A DNA stretch of 64,000 nucleotides from UBA3700 sp964478025 (lineage in GTDB: Bacteria > Bacillota > Clostridia > Christensenellales > UBA3700), in contig CAYZGK010000001.1 in the NCBI GenBank assembly GCA_964478025.1, positions 160,410-224,409 of the forward strand, read 5' to 3'. A model generated the notes under the pieces. That model saw only the letters and a list, made by a program, of their open reading frames with translations. It had not been told where the DNA came from and searched no databases. Shown in pieces: positions 1 through 9,095 of the stretch. A program made the translations under genes and the position numbers. Position 1 is the first letter of the stretch, and each line of letters opens with the position of its first letter.

Positions 1-1
1 G

Positions 2-3000
2 ACAGTATATGATGCAGGTAATTTTGCGGCTTATGGTATTGATCATATAAAGAATGCAGGAGATTATGAACTTACAGTTTATAATGGTGATGCAAATTCA
101 AAGTTTGATTTCTTAAATAAAAACTTACACTTAGTTGCTTATAGAACAGACAATTCTTACTATAAGGATGAATACAAAGGAACAGCTACAAAATGGCAAC
201 CTTTATACACTTATACTATTAATCAAAAAGAAGTAACAGGAGCGTGGGCTACTTTAACAAATAATGTAGATAATGAAAGTTATACAACTCCACAAGATTT
301 TACTTATTGTGGACAAAATATAAACTTTGCTTATACATATTCATCTGGTTTAGTTGGCAGTGATGTAGGTTATGTAGTTAATAATTATTACACAATAACT
401 TATACAAAAGTTGCAGCTTCTAGACTATTAAATAATGTAGAGTATTATCAAAAGAATACTGATGGAACATATACATCTATTGGTTATACAACAGATGCAA
501 ACTTTCCAACTATTGATGAGTATTATAAGAAAAACGAAAATACAACATCTAATATTTCAAATGCTGGAACATATAAGATCGCAGTTAATAGGACGCTATC
601 TAATGAAAACTATAAAATTAGTGATTCTGTTCAAACAGAATGGACTATTGAGGTTTCTCCAAGAACATTATCTGTTCTATTTAGAAATATGGATGAGTAT
701 GAATATAATAAGCAAGAGCAACAAGCTACATGGATAGTTGCTACAACCAAAGATTCATCAGCTACTGTTCATTCAAAGTTTAATGATAGTACAACCTTGA
801 TTAATGCAAATATCGTTGTATATAATGTATTTGAATCAACAGCTGTAAATGTTACTTATGATTCAAGTAATGATTACGAATCTGTAGGTAATTATTATGT
901 ATATATATCACTTGCTTCAGGTTCTTCTTCTAAAAACTACTTGCTTCCAAGTGTAGAAGATTCTTCTAACTATACAAGTGAGGAAGGTGAAACAATTAGT
1001 AAAGTAGTAAATACAACAGAAACTGATGGAGTTATAACTAAAATCACAAGAATAGTTACTATACATAAAGCAGGAACAAGACTTGTAAGAGAATATGCAC
1101 AAGGATCATTTACTGAAAATGAACGTGGAACTAAGTATGAAGCTTATGATAATCTAACTTCTCTATATCCAAGTGTTGCAATTGACTTTAAGGGTGAATC
1201 ACAATCAGGATATTATGAAAGTGAAATCTATAATGGTTACAACTCGCTTGCTTGTGTATTAAAAGGTGTAACAGAAGAGGATGGAACATTTAATCAAATA
1301 TATTGTGAATTTGCATTCTATCCAGCAACAATAGAGAGTGGGGCATACATGGTTTCAAGCGAAACTACATCATCAGCTATTGTTTCAAAAACAGGTTTGT
1401 ATGTAGTTGTAATTACATTTAATCAAATAGCATATTCTAACTATGCTGAAACAACTTATTATATGGTATATAATGTTAAGAAGTTAACAGCAACAATTAC
1501 TGTGAACTCAGAAGGCTTAGATACTTCAACAACATATACAGGTAAAGATGTTATAGAAAATCTAACAGGTTTTGCCTCTGTATCTGGACTAACAAAGACA
1601 GATATCAAGAGAAATTATGGTGTTTCTTATACATATTATGTAAAGAACAATTCTTATGAAGGTGAAAACTATAAGATGGTTGGCGAAGATAAATACGAGC
1701 AAGTCGATTCTATTATTGAAAGAGGCGAGTATTTAGCAGTAGTTAATAACAATATAAATACAGATAACTATGACATAGTTTATACAAACGATTCTTCATT
1801 AACAAAGACTAACGATGGATATCCTTATGTTGCATTTGAAGTAAAACCAATGGTTATAACTATAAATGTTACAACAGAACCACAAAAAGTTTATGGTGAA
1901 GAATATGTTGGTAAATTAAACTTCTCTGTATTATCTGGAGAGATTGTATCTAAAGATGATGCTGAAATTACATTAACATCTGATGGTATCGCAGCTAGTG
2001 CTAACGCAGGTCTATATGATATAGTAGGTTCAACAACAGGTGCAAATAAAGATAATTATACAATTGTTGTTGAAAATGGAACTGACAAGTTTGTAGTATC
2101 AACAAGAGAGCTTGTGTTTGTTGTTAGCGATTATGAGAAAGTTTATGGAACTGAATTAGATACATCAAGTATAACTTACACTATTAAAGCTGGTTATACA
2201 GTTTATGGTGAAGATGATGTTTATCCGGTAATATCTACTGAGGCTTCTGGTGCAGAAGCGATTGTTGGAACATATTCAGTTACAGCAGAAAGTGCTGGAA
2301 CAAGTAAAGATAATTATGTAATTTCTATCGAAGGAAATGTAATTGTTACAGCAAAGGTATTAACACTATCTTCTATAACACCAGCAGATAACTTGGTTTA
2401 TAGTGGTAGAGAAAAGAAGGCTACAGTAGTATTTGATGGAATTGTAAATAACGATGAAGTTAATGCTGTAATTATATATAATGAAACGGCTGAATTATTA
2501 CCAATTAATGTTGGAGAATATACAGCAAGAGTAACGGGTGTAGATAATGCAAATTATACATATACAGCAAATGCTGAAGCCGATTTAACATTTGAAATTA
2601 CAAAGAGAGATGTATCTGTAATTGTTGAAAATATGACAATGGGATTTGGTGATACAAAAATTGTTCCAAACTCAGGTTTAGGATTTAGTTACTCAACAAA
2701 CTCATTAGAGTTTGCAACAGACGCAAACTTAACTTATGTTTATACAGCACCTTCACTAGATAGTTCAGCATCAGTTGGTTCATATACAGGTGTTGTAATT
2801 ATGACATTATCTGGCGATGATGCAGATAACTATAACTTAACTATAGAGCAAAATGGTAATCTTGAAATTACTATTAAAGATCTTCAATATATGACATTAG
2901 CAACAAGTAGTACAACATATACTGGAGAGAATTTAATGGAAATGATTAAGCCAGACACTAATGCTGCAACAACAGAATGGTCAATGGCTGTATATAGCAC

Positions 3001-3712
3001 AAATGAGTTTGTATATGGTGAAACAGCTTCCTTAACTGAGGTTGTTAATGCAGGTACATATTATGTATATATAACAGCAACTGAAGGAAGCGCAGTATTT
3101 GAAAGTAATGTTACATTACAATTTACAGTAAATAAGGCTGCTTTTGATACAACAAAATTAGATGCAACTGATTTAGAGTTACATTATAACAAAGTTGTAG
3201 TTAAGGGAGATTTTGTAAGTTATACATTATGTACAGGTTTAGATAGTGAAAACTTAACAGAGGGCGATACTGTTTCAAACTTAACTGCAATGAAATCTTA
3301 TACAATTTATGTAAAAGTATTAGAATCAGATAACTATTTAGAATCTAGCGTTATGTCAATTGCCTTTACAACAACATTTGACCCAACAAGTGTAAATTCA
3401 GAGTTAGACAAACTTGCAAAGAGCTTTGGATTTAAAGATATAGCTACATATAAGACTGTAATTGCTAATATTGAAAATGTAAGTGAGAAAGATGAGTCAT
3501 TAATAGATTCTACTAAGTTAGAAACAGTTAAGAGCAATTATAAGAAACTTACAAGTTCAGCAAAGAGTGCTGTAACATCTGCAAGAGATGTTGCGTCTAA
3601 GACAGCACAAACATCTTTAAAGGTTAAAGTAGCATCTACATCAGCAATAAGTTTAGCAGTAGCAGGCTTAATGGTTGGATTAAAAAAGAAAAAAGATAAA
3701 GTGGTTAAATAG
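2..3712 (+). CDS. MBG/Ig-like repeat surface protein, 5' end outside window
   Basis: The frame is open from the window edge (first full codon at base 2) to the stop at 3712, so at least 1236 residues are present and the true start lies upstream. The ATG at 689 is internal. The sequence is a chain of beta-rich modules of roughly 80-90 residues that repeat the pattern VYG..., an acidic or small-residue stretch, GTY or GLY, then DNY (about nt 1850-2110, 2110-2370, 2370-2620, 2620-2880). This resembles the MBG/YDG bacterial Ig-like families found in adhesins. The C-terminus is a short hydrophobic segment followed by a KKKK-containing tail, which fits a membrane anchor; no LPXTG motif is visible. 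It is probably exported and cell-surface located, with unknown ligand. A lipoprotein gene follows after 16 bp. Confidence 0.75.
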   Translation, partial: TVYDAGNFAAYGIDHIKNAGDYELTVYNGDANSKFDFLNKNLHLVAYRTDNSYYKDEYKGTATKWQPLYTYTINQKEVTGAWATLTNNVDNESYTTPQDFTYCGQNINFAYTYSSGLVGSDVGYVVNNYYTITYTKVAASRLLNNVEYYQKNTDGTYTSIGYTTDANFPTIDEYYKKNENTTSNISNAGTYKIAVNRTLSNENYKISDSVQTEWTIEVSPRTLSVLFRNMDEYEYNKQEQQATWIVATTKDSSATVHSKFNDSTTLINANIVVYNVFESTAVNVTYDSSNDYESVGNYYVYISLASGSSSKNYLLPSVEDSSNYTSEEGETISKVVNTTETDGVITKITRIVTIHKAGTRLVREYAQGSFTENERGTKYEAYDNLTSLYPSVAIDFKGESQSGYYESEIYNGYNSLACVLKGVTEEDGTFNQIYCEFAFYPATIESGAYMVSSETTSSAIVSKTGLYVVVITFNQIAYSNYAETTYYMVYNVKKLTATITVNSEGLDTSTTYTGKDVIENLTGFASVSGLTKTDIKRNYGVSYTYYVKNNSYEGENYKMVGEDKYEQVDSIIERGEYLAVVNNNINTDNYDIVYTNDSSLTKTNDGYPYVAFEVKPMVITINVTTEPQKVYGEEYVGKLNFSVLSGEIVSKDDAEITLTSDGIAASANAGLYDIVGSTTGANKDNYTIVVENGTDKFVVSTRELVFVVSDYEKVYGTELDTSSITYTIKAGYTVYGEDDVYPVISTEASGAEAIVGTYSVTAESAGTSKDNYVISIEGNVIVTAKVLTLSSITPADNLVYSGREKKATVVFDGIVNNDEVNAVIIYNETAELLPINVGEYTARVTGVDNANYTYTANAEADLTFEITKRDVSVIVENMTMGFGDTKIVPNSGLGFSYSTNSLEFATDANLTYVYTAPSLDSSASVGSYTGVVIMTLSGDDADNYNLTIEQNGNLEITIKDLQYMTLATSSTTYTGENLMEMIKPDTNAATTEWSMAVYSTNEFVYGETASLTEVVNAGTYYVYITATEGSAVFESNVTLQFTVNKAAFDTTKLDATDLELHYNKVVVKGDFVSYTLCTGLDSENLTEGDTVSNLTAMKSYTIYVKVLESDNYLESSVMSIAFTTTFDPTSVNSELDKLAKSFGFKDIATYKTVIANIENVSEKDESLIDSTKLETVKSNYKKLTSSAKSAVTSARDVASKTAQTSLKVKVASTSAISLAVAGLMVGLKKKKDKVVK

Positions 3713-3728
3713 TAGGAGGTAATTAAAT

Positions 3729-4271
3729 ATGAAAAAGAAAAATTTATTATTAGTTATATTAGTGTTGGTTATCTCTTTAGTAGTTGCTCTTTCTGCCTGT
3801 CATGAAGAGGAGGTAAATCCAAATAATACTACAACAAATAATGGTTCTAGTATTTCTGCAACGGATTTCTTTACGGCAGCTGCAAATCTTTCAGATTGCA
3901 AAGTAGCAATTACTATTAAATCTCAAGATGGAGAAACTATTTATACAAGAGATGCAAATGGTAAAGAATCTGATCCATATGGTTTAGGATTTGGAACATC
4001 TACATTCTCAGGAACTGCAAGTGGATTAACATACACAGAGACTGACTTTACGGATCCAAAAATTGTTGAGGATATTGTAACATCTACAAATACATATAGT
4101 GCTACAATTGCTTCTCCTAAAGATTATTTAGGAATATCTACTGGCGATGTTTCAAACGCTACAATCTCTATGGTAATGGATGAGTCAAAGAGTGTTACAA
4201 GTATTGTATTAAAATATACCCATACAATAGATGGTTATGCATATAATACAGAAATTAAAATAACAAAATAA
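3729..4271 (+). CDS. Small lipoprotein of unknown function
   Basis: 180 residues with a signal peptide (KKK, then a hydrophobic core) and a lipobox ending L-S-A-C at Cys24, so it should be lipidated and held on the outer face of the membrane. The mature part is Ser/Thr/Asn-rich after the anchor and has no family I recognise. It follows the repeat surface protein by 16 bp with a good AGGAGGT ribosome site at about 3714, so the two are probably co-transcribed and may work together at the surface. A terminator follows directly, closing the unit. Function unknown. Confidence 0.75.
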   Translation: MKKKNLLLVILVLVISLVVALSACHEEEVNPNNTTTNNGSSISATDFFTAAANLSDCKVAITIKSQDGETIYTRDANGKESDPYGLGFGTSTFSGTASGLTYTETDFTDPKIVEDIVTSTNTYSATIASPKDYLGISTGDVSNATISMVMDESKSVTSIVLKYTHTIDGYAYNTEIKITK

Positions 4272-4297
4272 ATAAAAAAGACTTTATAAAAGTAAGT

Positions 4298-4330
4298 GGT
4301 ATAGGTGGTAAAATCTATACCATTTTTTTT
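4298..4330 (+). terminator. Intrinsic terminator after lipoprotein gene
   Basis: GGTATAG at 4298-4304 pairs with CTATACC at 4315-4321, and eight T follow at 4323-4330. It lies 27 bases after the lipoprotein stop codon. Confidence 0.75.
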
Positions 4331-4398
4331 AGGTAAAAATAAAAGAAAATTGTTAAAATTAAAAAATCTAGCAGTTAAGGGGAATTTGGGTATGTTGT

Positions 4399-4530
4399 TA
4401 CAAGTTTTACTAACTTTTTAGGTGCTTCAAATACAAGTTTTACTAGGTTTTTATTGTCAATATTTACAAGTTTTACTACATTTTTAAACTGTATATTTAC
4501 AAGTTTTGCTAAATTTGGGTGTATTGGTTA
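4399..4530 (+). repeat. Four 33-bp tandem repeats, intergenic
   Basis: The core TACAAGTTTTACTA (last copy has GCTA) begins at 4399, 4432, 4465 and 4498, an exact 33-bp period; the remaining bases of each unit diverge. 33 bp equals 11 codons. On the minus strand 4527-4375 is an open stretch of 50 codons whose translation repeats VKLV every 11 residues, but it has no ATG, GTG or TTG start placed before the repeats and no ribosome site. The array ends about 20 bp before the promoter of the next gene. It could be a decayed repeat-protein fragment or a spaced protein-binding array. Confidence 0.8.
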
Positions 4531-4548
4531 AATAAGTTTAGTTATTTG

Positions 4549-4557
4549 TGATATACT
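4549..4557 (+). promoter_or_regulatory. Extended -10 promoter, leaderless-type, for the 4565 gene
   Basis: TG-A-TATACT at 4549-4557 is an extended -10 element. The ATG of the next gene starts 7 bases after it and no purine-rich ribosome site lies between, so transcription would begin at or next to the start codon. Confidence 0.55.
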
Positions 4558-4564
4558 TTTATAG

Positions 4565-5704
4565 ATGGAAAAACGCGTTGTAGTAATAGGTGGTGGAATA
4601 AGCGGAATTATAACTTCTCTTGAACTTAAGAAAAGAGGAGTAGATGTTTGTTTAATTGAGGCAAAAGATAGACTTGGAAAGAAAATATTGGCATCCGGAA
4701 ATGGAAAGTGCAATATTTTAAATAGAAATTTAAACGCTTCGTTTTATAATACGGATTTTGTTAAATATGCCATTGAAAAATATAACTTTGATGTTCTATA
4801 TAATTATTATTCAAATCTAGGCATTATGCTTAGAGAAGATGAAGAGGGAAGAGTATATCCTTATTCGGAAAGCTCAAATACAATATTAAATGCTCTTTTA
4901 GACCAATTATCCCTATATAAAGTAGATGTTTTTTTAAATGAAGAAGTTAAATCTATAAAAAAAGAAAACGAAGGATTTATTGTAAAAACAACAAAAAACC
5001 AAATTAAAACAGATAAAATAGTACTATCCACAGGCTCAAATGCATCGTTTGGAATTAATTCTCACTATTTATTAGGCGATTTAGGGCAAAAAACAACTAA
5101 ACTTAAACAAACACTTGTTCCACTTAAAACAAAGGCTATAATTGGCGCTAACGGGGTAAGAGCTAAAGTTAAATTATCTTTATATATAGAAAACGAACTA
5201 ATATTTAGTGAAGATGGAGAAGTTTTATTTAAAGAAAGGGCCATATCTGGCATTTTAGCATTTAAAGCTTCTATATATTTATCTAGGTGGATGGTAAAAA
5301 ATAATAAGGATGAAGTTAATGCATTTGCTATGCTTGATTTTGTTCCAAATATGAATGTAGATGAATTAAGAGATTATTTAAATAATTCTAAACTTTCAAA
5401 TCCGCTTTTTGGTGTTGTTCATAAAGCTATAGCTCAAAATATTAAAGGAAAGGATATTGCATTTGAATTAAAAAATTATAAGTGTAAAATAGATGGCCTT
5501 ACAAATCTTGAAAATGCACAAGTTATGTCAGGTGGCCTTGATGTTAACTTTTTTGATGATAAAACTTATATGTCAAAAACATTAAATAATGTTTATGCAT
5601 GCGGCGAAGTTTTAGATGTGGATGGTCAGTGTGGTGGATATAACTTATCCTTCGCACTTGCATCGTCATTATGTGTTGTAGATAGTATATGCAAATCAAA
5701 GTAA
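4565..5704 (+). CDS. BaiN/YhiN-like FAD-dependent oxidoreductase (HI0933 family)
   Basis: 379 residues, normal for the HI0933/BaiN-RdsA flavoprotein family. The N-terminal dinucleotide-binding fold shows G9-x-G11-x2-G14 followed by an acidic residue near E32, and the family hallmark GNGKCN lies at 45-50. The C-terminus carries the second FAD-contacting block with GE and GQCGGYN. Members are cytosolic flavoproteins; the true substrate is mostly unknown, though a bile-acid relative has been reported. The start is the ATG at 4565, which lacks a ribosome site and sits 7 nt after a -10 box. The next gene, another FAD enzyme, overlaps its end by 16 bp, so the pair is probably translated together. 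Confidence 0.85.
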   Translation: MEKRVVVIGGGISGIITSLELKKRGVDVCLIEAKDRLGKKILASGNGKCNILNRNLNASFYNTDFVKYAIEKYNFDVLYNYYSNLGIMLREDEEGRVYPYSESSNTILNALLDQLSLYKVDVFLNEEVKSIKKENEGFIVKTTKNQIKTDKIVLSTGSNASFGINSHYLLGDLGQKTTKLKQTLVPLKTKAIIGANGVRAKVKLSLYIENELIFSEDGEVLFKERAISGILAFKASIYLSRWMVKNNKDEVNAFAMLDFVPNMNVDELRDYLNNSKLSNPLFGVVHKAIAQNIKGKDIAFELKNYKCKIDGLTNLENAQVMSGGLDVNFFDDKTYMSKTLNNVYACGEVLDVDGQCGGYNLSFALASSLCVVDSICKSK

Positions 5705-7272
5705 ATGATATAAAATTACCTATAATTCATTCTAAATTAGATATTGAAAAAGTTTTATCTAATACGCTTCGTGTAAAGCCAAGTTCAATTAAAAATTATA
5801 AGATTTTAAAAGAATCAGTAGATTCAAGAAAAAAAGAAATAAATTATGTTTACTCTCTTGCAGTTGAGATATCTGATGATGAGAAAAAATTAAGTAAAAA
5901 TCCAAAATATTCAAAATATGTAGAACAGGACTTTACATTAGATTTTTTACTAAAGTCATACAATAGAAAAAATACTAAATTAAGACCTATTGTTGTAGGC
6001 TCTGGCCCTTGTGGAATGTTTGCTGCGTTAACTCTTGCCAAGGCAGGATTAAAACCTATAATTATAGAAAGAGGAAAATCTGTTGACGAAAGAAAACAAA
6101 GCGTAAATGTATTTAATGAAAAGGGTATTTTAGATAAAGAATGTAATATTCAATTTGGAGAAGGTGGAGCTGGTACTTTTTCTGATGGAAAATTAAATAC
6201 AGGTACTTCATCTTATCTTATAAACACAGTATTAAAAGAGTTTGTGCTTCATGGAGCTCAATCAAATATTTTATATGAAGCAAAGCCACATATTGGTACA
6301 GACGTTTTAATAAATGTTGTTAAAAACATAAGAGAAGATATAGAAAAATTAGGTGGAGAATACCTTTTTAGTACAAAACTTGTTGATATAAAACAAAATG
6401 TAGGAAACTTAGAGTCTATTATTGTTGAAAGACAAGGAAATAGAGAAGAAATAAAAACTAATTTATGTATACTTGCAATAGGCCATAGTGCAAGAGATAC
6501 TTTTGAAATGTTATCTAGTAAGGTTTTAATGGAACAAAAAGCTTTTTCTATTGGTGTTAGAGTTGAACATTTACAAAAGGATATATCACTTGCTCAATAT
6601 GGAGATAAATATACACTTTTAAAGCCTGCTTCATATAAACTTGCCTGCCATTTAGATAATAATAGGAGTTGTTACACATTCTGTATGTGCCCAGGCGGCT
6701 ATGTTGTAGCTGCTACCTCTGAAGAGGAAATGGTAGTTACAAATGGTATGAGTTTATCTAAAAGAGATGGAATTAATGCAAACTCTGCACTATTAGTTGG
6801 GGTAAATCCATCGGATTTTAAAAGTGATAACGTACTAGCTGGCGTAGAGTTTCAAAGAAAATATGAAAAACTTGCATATAAAATAGGTGGTAATTACAAA
6901 GCTCCTTGTCAAAGATATGAAGATTTAAAAAATAAAAAAATATCTACAAACTTTAATACAATAAAACCTACATATCCATTAGGTGTAGTGGAGGCTGATT
7001 TAAGAGAATGCCTTCCAAATTATGTAATAGAATCTTTATTAAAAGCCATGCCTATATTTGATAGTAAAATAAAAGGTTTTGCTAATCCAGATACAATATT
7101 TACAGGTGTAGAAACAAGATCTTCAAGCCCTGTTAGGATTATGAGAGATAGAAATTATTCAAGTTCTATAAAAGGTTTAATGCCATGTGGAGAAGGCGCT
7201 GGATATGCGGGCGGAATAATGTCTGCCGCTGTTGATGGTATTAATGCTGCACTTATGATTCTTTCTTCATAG
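5689..7272 (+). CDS. FAD-dependent dehydrogenase, COG2509 type
   Basis: 527 residues, the usual size for this uncharacterised dehydrogenase family. An N-terminal alpha/beta domain of about 95 residues precedes the FAD-binding motif G104-x-G106-x2-G109, followed further on by the family block FGEGGAGTFSDGKLNTG. The C-terminal end contains CGEGAGYAGG, typical of the second FAD contact. The start ATG at 5689 lies inside the end of the preceding oxidoreductase gene, a 16-base overlap that points to one transcript. Cytosolic; substrate unknown. Confidence 0.85.
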   Translation: MQIKVNDIKLPIIHSKLDIEKVLSNTLRVKPSSIKNYKILKESVDSRKKEINYVYSLAVEISDDEKKLSKNPKYSKYVEQDFTLDFLLKSYNRKNTKLRPIVVGSGPCGMFAALTLAKAGLKPIIIERGKSVDERKQSVNVFNEKGILDKECNIQFGEGGAGTFSDGKLNTGTSSYLINTVLKEFVLHGAQSNILYEAKPHIGTDVLINVVKNIREDIEKLGGEYLFSTKLVDIKQNVGNLESIIVERQGNREEIKTNLCILAIGHSARDTFEMLSSKVLMEQKAFSIGVRVEHLQKDISLAQYGDKYTLLKPASYKLACHLDNNRSCYTFCMCPGGYVVAATSEEEMVVTNGMSLSKRDGINANSALLVGVNPSDFKSDNVLAGVEFQRKYEKLAYKIGGNYKAPCQRYEDLKNKKISTNFNTIKPTYPLGVVEADLRECLPNYVIESLLKAMPIFDSKIKGFANPDTIFTGVETRSSSPVRIMRDRNYSSSIKGLMPCGEGAGYAGGIMSAAVDGINAALMILSS

Positions 7273-7300
7273 TATATTTCTAATTTTCAATTATTAATAT

Positions 7301-7348
7301 GTTTACTTTCGTACCAAAATTATCAACTTTTATGGTACGAAAATAAAC
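7301..7348. repeat. Solo 16-bp inverted repeat with 16-nt spacer
   Basis: Bases 7301-7316 and 7333-7348 are inverted copies with one mismatch in 16; the inner ten pairs, TTTCGTACCA and TGGTACGAAA, are perfect. No T-run follows, so it is not an obvious terminator. Arm and spacer lengths resemble the palindromes that flank the promoter of the ATPase gene at 58270, although the arm sequence differs. It lies 29 bp after the COG2509 gene. Confidence 0.6.
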
Positions 7349-7470
7349 AATAGATTTTGGATAAAATAGATTGCTTATTTGTTTATGCTCAATTTTTTTG
7401 TTAAAAATTAATACCATGTTACCCTCTTAATTACCATTTTTGAAATTTATCTTATCATTATGAATGTAAT

Positions 7471-7550
7471 TGATAGGATATATGATATGATAAAATAAAA
7501 AAAATTGACGAATGATAGGATAAATGATATGATAAATGATAGGATAAAAC
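7471..7550 (+). promoter_or_regulatory. Promoter overlaid by ATGATAGGATAA repeats
   Basis: The 12-bp unit ATGATAGGATAA occurs at 7512-7523 and 7536-7547, and looser copies lie at 7471-7496 and 7524-7535. A promoter can be read through them: TTGACG at 7505-7510, a 17-bp spacer, TATGAT at 7528-7533. One perfect unit fills the spacer and the next lies just after the -10 box, so a protein bound here would block RNA polymerase. The ribosome site GAGAGG is at 7556-7561. Confidence 0.65.
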
Positions 7551-7568
7551 AAAAAGAGAGGTATTAAT

Positions 7569-8909
7569 ATGATTGAGTCAGAAACATTAGAATTAAAGAA
7601 ATCATTATCGCAATTAAGAGAAGGTATAATCTCTTTAAGTTCAATGCTTAATAAGAAAAAAGAAGGAACAGTAATATTTGGTATAAATGACGATTCAAGG
7701 CTTGTAGGTATTACTATTGGAAAGAAAACTAAGGCGGATATTACTCATGAGATTCAAAACAATCTAAAGCCATTGCCTTCTACAATTAAAATTGATGAAA
7801 TTGTTGAAGATAATAAAAATATCATTAAAGTATATGTTAAAGGTGAAGATACACCATATTCAGCTTATGGAAGATATTACATAAGAATTAATGATTCGGA
7901 TATAGTAATGGATTCGAATCAGCTTCAAAGATTTTTTGGAGAGAAAGAAGATAATTATCTTAAATGGGAACAAACGGAAACTCAATATGGTATAGATGAT
8001 ATAAATGAAGATTTGTTGATTGATTGTATTCGTACTGCAAACGAAAAAGGGAGATTAGAATATGTTTATAGAAATCCTAAAGAAGCATTGAGTAAATTAG
8101 GTTTAATAACTTTTAATGATAAATTAAATAATGCGGGATTGTTTTTATTTGGTAATAATAAACCTCTAACAATTAAAGAGGCAAATTATCCTACAGATAA
8201 TAGAACTGAATTTGGAGAAATAAAGGAATTTAAAGGGAATATTATTGAGTGTATCAAGGAAGCAGTATCATATATTCAAAACCATATTTCGTTTAAATCT
8301 AATATTGTTGGTATTCAACGAGAAGAGATACCAGAAATTCCAGTAAGGGCGATAAGGGAGATAGTTGTTAACTCATTTGCACATTGTTCTTATGCAAGGG
8401 TAGGTGATTATAATCAATATGTGATTTATAAATCATCAGTTAGGATTTATAATCCAGGTTCAATAATTAAAGGAATAGATCCCATAAACTTTGCCTCTGG
8501 GAAGGTGGGCAGTAAAATAAGAAATCTATTGATTGCTTCGACATTGTTTAAGTATGGATATATTGATGCCTTTGGAACTGGTTTTGATAGAACTTTTACA
8601 TTGTGTAGTCAAAATGACGTTGAATATAAGTATATTGAGGATGATTTTGGTTTTACATTTGTATTTGAAAGAAAAAAGGATTTTTTAAATGATAGGATAA
8701 ATGATAGGATAAATGATAGGATAAATGATTTAGATGAACAAATTAAAAAATTAATTATTGAAAATAAGTATATTACTATTTCTGAATTATCTGACATAAC
8801 TATAAAATCGGTGCCTACAATTAATAGACATTTGAATAATCTTTTAAAATCTAAAGTTATAAGAAGAGTTGGCTCAAGAAAAACTGGATATTGGGAAGTC
8901 TTAAAGTAA
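7569..8909 (+). CDS. AlbA_2 / Schlafen-type ATP-binding DNA-binding regulator (COG2865 type)
   Basis: 446 residues. The N-terminal 115 or so residues match the AlbA_2 (Schlafen-like) domain: ESETLELKKS near the start and GTVIFGI later. The middle and C-terminal part is a GHKL-like HATPase_c_4 region with REIVVNSFAHCSY and FGTGF. The last 60 residues look like a winged helix. Between ATPase and winged helix lies a perfect IND-R repeat (about residues 373-387), encoded by the same 12-bp DNA unit found in its own promoter. It stands alone between an FAD gene pair and the beta-helix protein. Family members are usually called transcriptional regulators; targets are unknown. Autoregulation is my inference from the shared repeats. 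Confidence 0.8.
   Translation: MIESETLELKKSLSQLREGIISLSSMLNKKKEGTVIFGINDDSRLVGITIGKKTKADITHEIQNNLKPLPSTIKIDEIVEDNKNIIKVYVKGEDTPYSAYGRYYIRINDSDIVMDSNQLQRFFGEKEDNYLKWEQTETQYGIDDINEDLLIDCIRTANEKGRLEYVYRNPKEALSKLGLITFNDKLNNAGLFLFGNNKPLTIKEANYPTDNRTEFGEIKEFKGNIIECIKEAVSYIQNHISFKSNIVGIQREEIPEIPVRAIREIVVNSFAHCSYARVGDYNQYVIYKSSVRIYNPGSIIKGIDPINFASGKVGSKIRNLLIASTLFKYGYIDAFGTGFDRTFTLCSQNDVEYKYIEDDFGFTFVFERKKDFLNDRINDRINDRINDLDEQIKKLIIENKYITISELSDITIKSVPTINRHLNNLLKSKVIRRVGSRKTGYWEVLK
8689..8729 (+). repeat. In-frame 12-bp repeat inside the AlbA_2 gene
   Basis: ATGATAGGATAA occurs three times head to tail at 8689-8700, 8701-8712 and 8713-8724, followed by a partial copy at 8725-8729. Read in frame it gives N-D-R-I repeats in the linker before the winged helix. 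The unit is identical to the one over the gene's promoter. Twelve bases keep the frame, so copy number could vary without breaking the gene. Confidence 0.9.
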
Positions 8910-9039
8910 AATGAATTTATATCTTTAAATTATTTGTATTGGTTTTATTGACTTTTTTTTCTAATATTACAAAAATTTTTAGAATAAAAGTCAACAACTA
9001 GTGCTTTTAACTTTTAGTGTTAACTAGTATTTTCTTTTG

Positions 9040-9069
9040 TTGTTATATAAAATGCGCGTATGTTATAAT
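9040..9069 (+). promoter_or_regulatory. Sigma-A-type promoter for the beta-helix protein gene
   Basis: TTGTTA at 9040-9045, an 18-bp spacer, TATAAT at 9064-9069. The ribosome site AGGAG follows at 9083-9087, ahead of a TTG start. Confidence 0.55.
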
Positions 9070-9095
9070 ATTTTATATTTATAGGAGATACTACT

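Noticed and set aside
462..737. 91-codon open frame inside the surface protein
   Set aside because: It lies in another frame of a continuous long gene and its translation is low-complexity.
4399..4530. CRISPR-like array
   Set aside because: The conserved core is only 13-14 bases, the 33-bp period leaves about 20 variable bases that are themselves T-rich and partly conserved, and no cas gene is nearby.
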